In this document: one piece after another, positions 1 through 9,683 of the stretch | How the letters are laid out: every line of letters starts with the position of its first letter | How positions within the stretch are numbered: position 1 is the stretch's first letter | Assembly: GCA_001598975.1 (NCBI GenBank) | Contig: BBXU01001570.1 | Span: forward strand, 1 to 24,925 | DNA length: 24,925 nucleotides | Source: Parachlorella kessleri | Taxonomy: Eukaryota; Chlorophyta; Trebouxiophyceae; Chlorellales; Chlorellaceae | Reading direction: 5' to 3' | Program-made: the position numbers and the translations under genes | Notes under the pieces: model-generated | Seen by the model: only the letters and a program-made list of their open reading frames with translations | The model's database searches: none | What the model was told of the DNA's origin: nothing

Positions 1-163
1 TACCCCACCACACACACACACCCCACCCACCCACCCACCCCACCCACCCAGGCCTCTTCACAATTCCCTTCCATACATATGCCTGCCAACATTCTTGCAA
101 GTCCCCATGCTGCTGGCACTCATGTGAGTGCTGTTCGGAGTCCTGCTGGGTCTGCGGGCTCAC
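1..163. repeat. CA and CCCA/CACC microsatellite in a permease intron
   Basis: Bases about 8-22 are a CA run and about 22-50 are CCCA/CACC repeats. This lies just left of the donor that ends the permease exon at 164 (minus strand), so it is read as intron. The next permease exon is not in the window. Confidence 0.7.
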
Positions 164-3100
164 CTCCACCGCCACTGTGACGGGAGACACTCCAAGCAGG
201 GCCCCAATGGAGATGGCAAAGCCATCCACAGTAAAGGCAGCCAGTTGCCTGCAGTGCAAGGGCAGGTACGTCTTGTTTGCCACGCTTAGCATGAACGATA
301 TGCGCCCCTGTGGTGTAGCATGTATGTAGAGCTTTGTAAGGTGACAACAGTGCTCTTGCCTTCGGATGAGTTCAGACAGGTATCACAAAGCAGGCAGAGT
401 AGGTCTTCGTTCCCGTACAAGGGCTGCCAGCATGCGTTTCTTACCCTTGGAACTGCTTGGTCTCAGGATCTACAAAATCTGGTATGTAGTTGCCCTGCAG
501 GAACGACAGCATCAAAAGGTTGAGTCACAGTCCGTACCCCAATGCATACAGATATGCATGCATGTTGTGTTTTCTAAATCAACTGTTGCTGCCACTCGCA
601 GGTACACAAGGACGCGCGAGTCAATTGACAGGAGGCTTACCATGAAGTTGGCCATGGCTTGCAGGGTGCCCGTCCTGCAAATACAAACTCCAACAGCAGT
701 CGTCAGCTAGCAGCTGCGGGTCGGCCAGGGTGGCTGCGACTCAGTAGGTTGGCAGCAATATGGGCACCTGCCTTGCTGTAATACGTGACTTCAACTTGGA
801 CGGAACAGCCTGTGGGGCCCCATGAATCACTGTCAGGGCCTTGCAGGCATCAAGCCCACCAAGGAGCGCACGCCAAAGCCGACTTACGCGTCCAGGAAGT
901 CGACATACAAGAACGTGACCAGCGCCTGCAGGGCAGCACAACTCTCTGCTTGACGCCTTCCCTGTCACGCATGCACGGGCCACAGGCACGTCTCGGCAGG
1001 CGTGATGCCTTATGGGACGCTGGAACCAAGCAGCGGGTGGCCATGTGACATGTGTGGCCTTTGCTTTGCATCACCACTGGTCTTTGCTATGCTGCAAGCA
1101 CAAGGTGTACTCACCACCCACAGCTGCCCATTCCCCAGGCCGCCAAAATCTATCTTGCCGGCCGAAGCTGAAGCATTCGGCGCCTCAGCCACCTGTTTGA
1201 ACTGCACACAAGGCAGGAGGAGCAGTGCTTTCAAGCGAGGGCAGCTTGTGTAGTGTCGCGTGGGTGGCCTATGGCTGACATGGACTCACGCAACGCTGGG
1301 AGCCAGCCAATGCACAGAGGCTTTAACTCAAAGCTTAGTGTGTGGTACACAGTGCGGCAGCACCTGCTGGCATTCACATAACTGGAGTTCTTCAAATGGA
1401 GCGTCTATTCACTGTCCAGTTTAGGCCCTGGCCACACCTAGTCATCTCTCTCGCGTGGCATGGGGGTAGTGCGAGCAAGGGTGCAAGCACGGCAGTCCAG
1501 CCTAGGTCATGCCTACGCTCTGGGGCTTGCCTGGCCGCTACTTCAGCAGTCGAGAAAGGAACCCACTTACATTGTCCAACCGTGCCTCCCCGCCAGGCGT
1601 GTCCGAGCATGCTCCCAGCCAGGCGGCCTTGTTGCCGCAGGCGGGGATCCAGCTGATGATGGTGACAAACAGGATGCCCACCAGGGTGCTGCCCTTCATC
1701 CCTAGCGCCATCATAATCGCCATCAGCATCCCGCCTGCAACAAAATCAGGAATGCCGCGGACACTGGGTGGGTTGGGTCTTTCCCATGGGAGCGGCGCCG
1801 ACACTGGCTGTATATGCGCGTGTCCGGCCAGACTTCACCATGACATAATTCCTGGTCCTGGCTCAACCTACCCAACTCCTCCACACTAGTTTCAGCCACG
1901 CCTGATTCCAGCAGGAGTCCATACATTCAGTCATCATGGTAAGCTCCACCCCCCTTCCCTACAGCTAGGAGTGCATCAACGCGAAGGTAGGCGGGAGCTC
2001 TCTGGCGTGTCGTGCGTCAAATGTCCTTGTGGCCTGCCTCACCAGCTATTCCTAGCCACATGGTGGCAGCCCGCATGCGGCCGGCGGTGTCACAGGCATG
2101 CACACTGGAGGGCCCGTTCAGGAGAGCCGTGTTAACCACGCCGGTGCCGTTGACAACCTCACATAGTGAGTTGGTAGTGATTGCAGAGGTGGGGATCTCA
2201 TACCTACACAGACAATGCAAGAATAGCCATTAGTTGAGGAATCAATGGCAAGCGGGCAGCAGCAGCAGCACGGTTCATGCACAGGGCGCAGCACGCCTTA
2301 AGCCCGGGTAAGGAAGTGTCTTTTAAGCGAAAGCTAAGTAGGGTTGGGCGCCCAGCAACATGAGCAGCATTACCAGGCAGGGTATGGAAGACTTACATGA
2401 GGGATTGATACTCGCTTGTACAACCACCAAGCGTCACCAGTGTTGCTGGGTCGTAAGTCACGACGCCCAGACCGTTGGCAGACTGCATGGCAGCATCAGC
2501 TTCTTCATCTGTGCCTGGTGCTACCGCTCAAGACAAGAGTTTCACGGCAGTAGCAGGTGCACAGCAGGTGTCAGAGGGCCCCAGAGCAAGCATCAGACCC
2601 CTTGACGGTAAAAAGCCAACCAGGGTAGCAGCATCATTGCAACTGCCAAAGCAGCAGCAAGCTGCGAGGCTGGCCCCATATGACAATAGGTGAACACAAG
2701 ACAGGTGCAGGGTTGCACGTCAGGACAGTATAGCCCTGCTTTGCCAAGCGGCATGGCAGTTACCTGCAGGCCGATGAAGGCAAGGTACAGCCCGATACCG
2801 GCAGAGGTGGACATCATGACGGAGCGGGGGATGAGTTCAATGAACTTGGAGCGCAGGCCCAGAGCGCCCAGGGCCGCAAAGATCAACCCTTCCACAAACA
2901 CGGCGGCAAGGGCCTCCCTGCGTGGCACCACATCACGACTGTTGACAACCCTACTGGGTGCTCTAGGGGAGACTAAGGGTACACTGTGCCTGGGCTTGGT
3001 GGGGTGCAGGCACATGTGAGGCCAGCAAGGATTTCCACAGGGTGGAATGACTCTAGACTATAGATCTATATGTGGGGAGAGCCTTTGAGCGCTTGTGGGA

Positions 3101-4802
3101 CAAAGGACCACCACACCTTCCCCAGAAGGTTGCCAGCCCAAGCCAACCAGAGGCCGGATGCGTGTCGCACACCTGGTATGCACAGGCTTGCCGGCTGTGG
3201 CAGAGCACTGTGCAGAGGCAGAAGCGGCTTACCTGTAAGAAACCATGCCCGTACCCATGTAACCCACCACAGTGTACTGCAGTCAACAAGTTGGCAATGT
3301 TGGCTTTGAGGCATTTGCTAGTAGGAACTCTTTGGGGACTTGGAAGCGCAACGTCAAAATGGCGGCAGGCGGCACTAGTTTCAACTACGCCCTGCGGGCG
3401 AGACCAAAGATTGACTGGAGGCATGGTGCCATAGTGCCTGAACGACACTGTCAGTATGTTGCAGAGCCTGCTGCAAGCAGGGCACCATGTGAGCTCATGC
3501 AAGCCAGGTAGTGGTGTCAGGGTCTCCTCACCGTGAAGTAGGCATTTAGCCCCATTCCCGGCACCAAAGCAAGTGGGAGGTTAGCGGCGGTGCCGATCAG
3601 CACATGCGCAATCAGGCAGGTTGCGGCTGTGGAGACAACCAAAGACTGCTTGAAGCTTGCAAGGCACTCCTCACATGCTGGGACACCGACGCTGGCCGGC
3701 CCATTCTGCACAGGTAGCAGTGAGGGCTTGTCTATTCATTGACAGATGCCGGCCTGGACCATCGCTACAATACTCAGGATCCGAAGTAAGGCCTTGCTTG
3801 CAAGCAGGTAGCCCTCCATTCCGGCCTTGCCCGCTGCAGGGGGGAGCTTGGGGATGGCAGCTGCCACCCACGTCGTGCAGACGCATCTCTTTTGCCACGA
3901 TTGATTGGCTCATCAGCTCCAGCGATGACAAACACAAGCTGGCCAGCACGCGCAGAAGTGTACTCATTACGCCCAGAGATGTACTCACTGGGCATGCCCC
4001 TCCAGGCTCCACGCACGTCCCTCCTGTTGCTGCGATGATGTTGGCATTGACGGCTAGGATGTATGCAACCGTCAGGAACTGCAAGTTTCAGAGAGTCAAT
4101 GTGCATTAGTAATGGGCATGTAGAGGCGCAGTCACATACCAGCTCAGGAGGAGTGGCAAAACATCTTGCATACCCTGTGGAACTGACGAAGGACGGCTAG
4201 CTAGTTTATGACGTAAGTTTATGAGGCAGGTGTGATCCGCAAGCTCCTAAAGTAGCTTATGCCCACACAGCAGCAACACTGGCAAAAGGCCTGGTGTTGT
4301 AGGCACGGTGTCAGCCTTGGGTAGACACAACCTTGGGTAGACACACCCGCCCCAATACACACAACAGCTGCGCACCGTGGCAACCCCAGCCTGAAGCTCT
4401 TTTGTAAAGGTGGTGCCCCGTTGACTGATCTTGAAGTACCTGCCGAGTGCCTGCAGCAGAGCCGCAGCGCATCGGGTTGACGGCAAGGCAGCGCAGGCGG
4501 GCACCCAGCAGGCTTACACAAATTGGCAAAGGGGCAAGCCAGGGAGTTTGCCTAGCATGTGACTAAACAGCTACGTCATCCAATGTGACCCCATGTGGGC
4601 TGGGCACGGCCGGGAGGGGCACCGCTCATCCCGTGGTCGTCAAGGAGTACCCATAAAGGTAGGGCAAGAGGGCGTGCTAAACTTGGGTTTAGTGCTTGTA
4701 CTGTTTGTCATGCGCGCCCTAGGTCACGGTAAACACTGGCGGCGCACTCACACTTTCGGCGACTCGACGGTTAAGGCGTTCTACAGCTGTCGTTGTAGCC
4801 AT
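164..4802 (-). CDS. AZG: AZG-type adenine/guanine (purine base) permease, partial, spliced
   Basis: Integral membrane transporter of the AzgA/AZG branch of NCS2, which carries adenine, guanine and related bases with protons. Exons by eye: 4752-4802, 4376-4450, 3989-4078, 3532-3705, 3233-3276, 2764-2917, 2397-2482, 2043-2203, 1571-1734, 1115-1201, 888-925, 641-674, 445-494, 164-248. All have GT donors and AG acceptors, and phases agree throughout, giving 431 codons. Family motifs occur in the right order: ATFLTVAYILAVNANII (about 41-57), NLPLALVPGMGLNAYF (to 129), ALAAVFVEGLIF (about 147), AFIGLQ (to 196), LVTLGGC, GRMRAATMWLGIAGG, KGSTLVGILFVTIISW, FLYVDFLDATGT (367-378) and DGFAISIGALLGVSPVT (411-427). 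The start was chosen because MATTTAVERLNRRVAES joins in phase to ALGRYFKI, as plant AZGs begin. The family is roughly 550-600 aa, so the last membrane segments lie left of the window. The intron 3706-3988 could hide a small loop exon. Divergent from the phosphorylase-like gene at 5165. Confidence 0.9.
1202..2042 (-). other. Two longer permease introns (1202-1570 and 1735-2042)
   Basis: These are the 369- and 308-base introns either side of the exon 1571-1734. I see no second gene or RNA gene in them. Open frames on both strands there lack family motifs and do not align with the splice signals. Confidence 0.6.
3059..3070. repeat. Perfect 12-bp palindrome TATAGATCTATA in a permease intron
   Basis: The sequence equals its own reverse complement and lies in the intron between exons 2764-2917 and 3233-3276. 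No function is evident. Confidence 0.5.
4315..4345. repeat. Two copies of CCTTGGGTAGACACA
   Basis: A 15-base word is repeated at 4315-4329 and 4331-4345 (period 16) inside the second permease intron, just past the donor of exon 4376-4450. Confidence 0.7.
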
Positions 4803-5164
4803 ATCCGCAATTCGTCTAGGGGCCGCTGAAGACGGCTCGAGGGGACCAAGTACAGCCTAACCAGCGCGCCAAAGGTGTTGGGCTGCCAAACCTAGGGTTG
4901 CCTAGGTCTTGCCCGGGGAATCTAAGGGTCTGTTAGGTATTGCAGAAAGTCAAATCGACTGGTTTGCGTTGCTAGAAAAAGCGGCAGGAGCAGCATTTTG
5001 ACTGCCGTGTTCCTCTTTGGAGCGCGGGCCCAGCGGCGTCGGGATCGCGTCCCACTCCCTGCACGTGACGCAGGTGACTGTTTTGCACGTAGCTAAGTCT
5101 TGAAGAGAGACTCTGATCTGTCAGTGACTGTTTTACTGGTAGACTTTGCGCGCAGGGGCCTGGC
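4803..5164. promoter_or_regulatory. Shared divergent promoter between purine permease and phosphorylase-like gene A
   Basis: Only 362 bases separate the two outward-facing start codons (4802 minus, 5165 plus), so both promoters and 5' leaders must fit here. Visible words: two CCTAGG palindromes 10 bp apart (4891-4896, 4901-4906), a G-box-like CACGTG at 5062-5067, and a direct repeat GTGACTGTTTT at 5074-5084 and 5124-5134, spaced 50 bp. No clear TATA box is seen. Co-regulation by purine or nitrogen supply is an inference from the gene functions. Confidence 0.6.
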
Positions 5165-8100
5165 ATGATGACTCTCCCCATTTGCTCTCTCAGCCTTTTG
5201 GCAGTTTTCCTTCTAGCTGTAAATGCCAGTGCAGCGCGGACGCTCAGGTAAGGGCTCATTGACAAAGGCATAATGTAGGTCGATGAGCTAACTAGGGCAT
5301 GGTACTTGTGCCTGGGGCATGGTTTGATCAGTTCATCCACTCCATCAAACTTCGGTACCACTTCGTTACCCAACCCGGTTGCTGGCCCTCAGGCCTGCCA
5401 CATGTGGCGCCGGCGCTGAGAAGTCTATGCGAGAAACGGGACTATCGCAACTACCCCTTGGCACGCAGTGAATCATAAACGCGAAGGCCCAGGGTGGATG
5501 TGCCAGGGGAGCCTGAATGTGCAGCCGCTTGTCTGACCCTTCCCAAGTGTCCCCGCATCCGCTATGTGAGAGATGCACCTATGACAACCATGGCTTGCTT
5601 GCTGCAGCCAGAGAATGCCCTTGACGCCCGCCATCGACATCTGCACCCTGTGGCTCGGCCCCTCCCCCAACGTCACCCTGCTCATGGTGGCAGACCCCGG
5701 CGACTACAGCGGCACTGGCGAGGACAAGTTCTTCTCCTCACTACTGGGCGAAAAGAACACCGTCGGCCTGACTGATTCCATGTGTGCCAAGCTGTCCTCG
5801 GGCACCCTTCTAGGCCAGCCAGTGGCCCTGGCGGTCAGCGGCATCGGCGACATCGCGTCCTCCATCTGTGCTACCTCCCTCCTGGACCGGTGTGGATCCA
5901 GGATTAAGGAGATCCTGTTCTTTGGTACCAGCGGCTGGACACCCCAGCCTGGAGGGGTGCTCAATGCTGACGACTGCTCCACGGCCAACCCCAACCCCGA
6001 GGTAGGGGTTGTGCCACTTTTGGTTCTTGCTTGTTGTTGGTACACGTGCATTGTGCCTGCCAGCTGGTTCTGCTGTCGGCCAAATGAGTCGTCGTCTGCC
6101 AGAAAACAAAGGGGGGCAGGTGCCAAAAGGTGCCCAACAGACACTTTAACCTACCATCAAGACTTTAAATGTCTTCGGCCCCGCCTTCTTGGGTGGGGAT
6201 TAAATTGCAGCAGGCGGCCGGCGATGGCAACCTTCAGTGCCCAGTCCGGGCCAGGGGAGTGTTCTCATGGGAGTATACCTTACCCTTTCCCATTGCCGTC
6301 TGCGCTTTCCTTCCTGCAGATCGTCCGGATCGGTGACCTTTGTGTTACGCCCTTCTCCCTGGACGCTGACTGCCGCAAGGCGTCCTGGGAGCAAGTCGCT
6401 GCCGGCTACCCCGACGCCTGCACCCTCCCCCAGGAGTTTGTCCCCCCCGATGCAACCTTCCTGTTCGGGCAGTGCCTGTTCCCCGCGACTGCCCCGGAGT
6501 CACTAACGCTGGCTCAGGAGCTGACTGGCATTGCCAGGGCGGTCGCCGTGGCGGGCGCATACCCCACTCAGTGAGTCCAGATCTGCGAGCAATTCATCCC
6601 TGCGCTACGAGTTTGGCTCACCGGTGTTGAGCTTGGCTACTGGTGGCCAAGAAGGCGTCTGGCGTACTCGCACGCATGCATGTGCAGCATCACAATATGG
6701 CGTTGTTTGCATGGGGGCCGAAATAGGGTTGCGATATATCAACATGACTCACCCAGCACCAGCTGGCGAAGCCCACCACCACCATGCCAGCCCTGGCCAC
6801 ATGAGCTTGGGCTTGGTGGACTGACAGGGGATAGGAGTTCTGGGAGCCTGCCTTGGCCGTAGTACTAGTAGATCTACTAGAATTTAGCGACTAGCAGATA
6901 GAAGCAAGCGACAGCACCACAGGTGGCTGCCACCCTTACTGTGCAGCAACAGGCCCCGGCAGGGCCAATGACCTTTGCAGGGCCCCCTGATGCGGCCCAG
7001 CACCAAGAGGCACCTATTCCAACCTGAGAGGGTCAGACCCCCTTGTCCCTTGCTGCTGCCACCACCAACAGGCGATGCCTTTTGAACCTTACAGGTCCGC
7101 TGACGTGGCGCAGTACCAGGAGGGGTTCTGGGCTACCATGTCCAACGGGACCGGCGTGTCATACGACTCAGCGGGCGACTCACAGCCGACCATCTGGGGC
7201 ATGGAGACCTGCGTAGAGGCAGACTCCCAGTTCTTCTACAGGTGTGGACGCAAAGCAGCTAGTGCTGCTGGGGTCAGGCCTGGCTGGCATTCGGTTCCGC
7301 ACCTGGGCCCATGTACTAGCTATTGAGCGGGACTAGCTCAGTCCTGCAGTGAACCAGGTTTTAAGCCCGCGGGTCAGTTGAGGTTGAGACACCTAGCGTC
7401 CAGGCAGCATTGGTAGTATGCCTCTGCAGGACCCCACACAGTCCCTGGGAAACCACGCATGCCACCCCTTCGGCTTGCAGAGCACTCCTTGCCGCCTGCA
7501 AGTGCCTGCCCTGCAACTTCCAGCCAGCAGCCCACATTTTCAACCGCCTTACTGGGTTGCAGTTTCCACTGCAATAGAAACAGTGCTGGCCTTTGCTGCT
7601 GCAGTGGCGTGCCCTACGACATGCAGCAGCGCAACACGGTGGCACAGGTCATCAATGAGGGCCTCGGTACCAATGTGACCGCCAAGGATGTGATAGTGGT
7701 TTCGGCCATGGAGGCTACTGGAGTTGCCTATGCAGTTGATAGGTGAGCTAAGAGTAGGCATGGGGCGTAAGGGCATAGGCTTGCCTACCCCTGATTTGGC
7801 TGTCGATTGATTGGACAAAGTGTCGCCAAGCGGTTTGACAGGCCCAGCCGCTGGTCCAAGTATTTGAGGAGTACACGCAGGCCTCCCCGCCCAGTGATTG
7901 CTGAGCGGCCAGGGGTGTGGGGCAGTGATGGGGGTCGTTGGTGTCATGGGCATATAGCCCACAGGGTTGGCTCCGGCGGCACCGGCGTCCTGGAAACATG
8001 TTCCGTGTCGGGAAGTGGTTGGACTGCCCTTTTTACTGCTGACTGTGCTTGCAACTGCGTTTATAGCAGTGCAGCATTCTGCCTGCTGTGTACGACTCCA

Positions 8101-8711
8101 GTAAGACGAGCAAGCATCCCCACACCCCTGACAAATCCCCTTGCATGCACACCTGTGTGGCGCAGGTACCAAAAGTTTAGCGGCCGGGACCTGCCCTTTG
8201 TGGTTGTCCGCGGCGCTTCCAACTACCTCCACACCCCCGTGGAAAAGCTGCCCAACGGCACCTGGGTGCCCTCCGCTGCGGCTGCTGGCACCCCCGAGAT
8301 CCTAGCCGGTAGGGAAGATTGGGAAGCCTCTGCCGGTAGAGGCCCCCCACTGCTGCCGCTGCTGCTCCCGCGGCTGGGCTTCGAGGCTGCTGCTACTAGG
8401 TTGCCGCTGTGCTCGCTGTCTTGGCATATGGGGTACCTAGCGGTCTGCTGCTTCCCCCAGTGGGCACTGCATAGGATAGGTGGGGTAGGTGGGGCCAAAA
8501 TGGCGTTGCCAACCACAAACTCCTCCATGCCACTGCCAGACCCAAGGACAGGTCACTTGGGCAAGCTGCATACCTCAATATCGAATGCCGTGCAGGGTAT
8601 GCCCACGCCATCTCTGTTGGGAGCCGAGCCTTGCTGGAGCTCTTCAGCAGCCGCTGCAAGGAAGCAGGCGGCAGCGAGACTCTGTGCACCGTGCCAGCAC
8701 TGCAGACCTAG
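5165..8711 (+). CDS. Secreted nucleoside phosphorylase-superfamily protein, copy A
   Basis: Probable extracellular or vacuolar purine nucleosidase/phosphorylase or storage relative (PNP/UDP phosphorylase fold, like plant bark storage proteins). Exons: 5165-5247, 5608-6001, 6320-6570, 7095-7241, 7605-7742, 8166-8308, 8596-8711. All are GT-AG and phase-consistent: 424 codons with TAG at 8709. A signal peptide covers about residues 1-23 (MMTLPICSLSLLAVFLLAV then NASA). Then come VTLLMVADPGDYSGTG (50-65), GIGDIAS (106-112), FFGTSGW (132-138, the superfamily phosphate/sugar-site region), SAMEATG (325-331, matching the MEGAA-type ribose motif, Met327/Glu328) and VVVRGASN (350-357). Four N-X-T sequons (N49, N260, N315, N368) and many cysteines suit a secreted protein. 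Position 357 is Asn where MTA/SAH nucleosidases have the catalytic Asp. Two adjacent ATGs allow starts at 5165 or 5168. The substrate cannot be fixed from sequence. Confidence 0.87.
5248..8595 (+). other. Introns of phosphorylase-like gene A
   Basis: Introns are 5248-5607, 6002-6319, 6571-7094, 7242-7604, 7743-8165 and 8309-8595. Their phases are 2, 0, 2, 2, 2 and 1. I see no nested gene. The 6571-7094 intron contains a perfect 16-bp palindrome at 6865-6880 (CTAGTAGATCTACTAG). Confidence 0.75.
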
Positions 8712-9683
8712 TCAATCATTGGTTGTGGACATATTGTGGGCTCCTCTCTTGCTCCTCCTCTTTCTCTTTCTTCTTCCTCCTCCTCTTGGAGGCTGTTCAT
8801 GCAAGTCTACCTCAGGCTTGATTCTTCTTTGTTTAACACCCTCCAACTGGCTGGTTCAGGGCATGTGATGGGCCCACTTCTGCTGACTAAGTGGTGCTGT
8901 GGGCTAGCATTTTGTGCCCAATGATTCCTGGGCACTTTTGTACCCCTTCCTTGGCTTTGAAGCAAATTTGGTTGGTTCTGCCCCAGAACATTTTTGGGTT
9001 TTCCTGGCTGGCCTGCTGCTGTGCATGACATATATGTGCGGTGCTCCTTAATGTGCTGAGAACCTGCAACGACTGCCAAGCATCCTTTGCCACTTGGTGT
9101 GGAGTATGGTGTGTTCCTTAGTGTCCCCCGCCACGCCTGTGATGTCTGCAGTGTTTCTGTCTCACCATGTGTACCTCTTCCCCCTGCCACAGTGTGTTAT
9201 CTGGGAGTACAGCAAAGCTTCCACATGTGCATATGTAGTGTTACTACTTGACCAACCTGAACGCCTGTCATCCTGTCCCTACTTGAAGCCTAGACCACCC
9301 ACCCCTCGTTGCCCACCTAGAAAAGCCACACAGTCCTTACGGTGGGCCTTGGAGGTGCTCTGGTCCAGGCAACCAAGCCCCCAAAGCGTACCTTGCAGCA
9401 GACTTGCTGTCGAACTGTGATCGCTCCCTCTTGATCACAGTGGCTTCTATTTACTTCCCTTCCAGGCACTTGGCGTGCTGTGCCAGCTGCGACTACCGCG
9501 TCCCCTCGAGGAACCGCGGGGCAGCGTCGTCGAGACTCGTTTTCCGGCTGCGCGGGATACGCTTACAAGTTGTTACCTGTCAGAACGTTGTGAAATTCTC
9601 GAACTGTTCGCATCCATCGACTTGCCGCAGCCCCTGGGCCGCTTGCTGAACAGCAAACATCTACAGAACCCTCCCAGCGGATC
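8712..9683 (+). other. 3' untranslated/intergenic region between copies A and B
   Basis: No convincing exon is seen on either strand. The first part has a long pyrimidine tract (about 8738-8790) and T-rich stretches that look like a long 3' UTR of copy A. The later part must hold the copy B promoter. The algal poly(A) word TGTAA was not found here by eye. A minus-strand open frame at 8807-9190 looks low-complexity and matches nothing I know. Confidence 0.5.
9415..9440. promoter_or_regulatory. Inverted repeat CTGTGATC-(10)-GATCACAG upstream of copy B
   Basis: Perfect 8-base arms at 9415-9422 and 9433-9440 flank a 10-base loop, about 245 bases before the copy B start. It could be a dimeric protein-binding site or a hairpin. 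No equivalent was noticed upstream of copy A. Confidence 0.4.

Noticed and set aside
2503..2545. Upstream extension of permease exon 2397-2482 (reading VAPGTDEEADAAMQ)
   Set aside because: The acceptor before it is out of phase with exon 2764-2917, while the CATGCAG acceptor ending at 2483 gives a join matching the family (AFIGLQ-SANGLGVV).
3706..3988. Extra permease exon reading SDPEYCSD in the first loop
   Set aside because: Its flanking splice sites are poor or out of phase, whereas the direct join of exons 3989-4078 and 3532-3705 is in phase and gives a plausible loop. Left as a possibility only.
7549..8232. Minus-strand open frame of 227 codons inside copy A
   Set aside because: It overlaps two well-supported plus-strand exons and the intron between them, and its sequence is the antisense of the conserved protein.
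7807..8868. Single 353-codon plus-strand frame through the end of copy A
   Set aside because: Only part of it (8166-8308) is an exon. The rest reads through introns and the 3' region, and the paralog splices the same way as the chosen model.
8807..9190. Minus-strand gene between copies A and B
   Set aside because: No recognisable domain and weak codon bias; it lies in what looks like a T-rich 3' UTR on the opposite strand.
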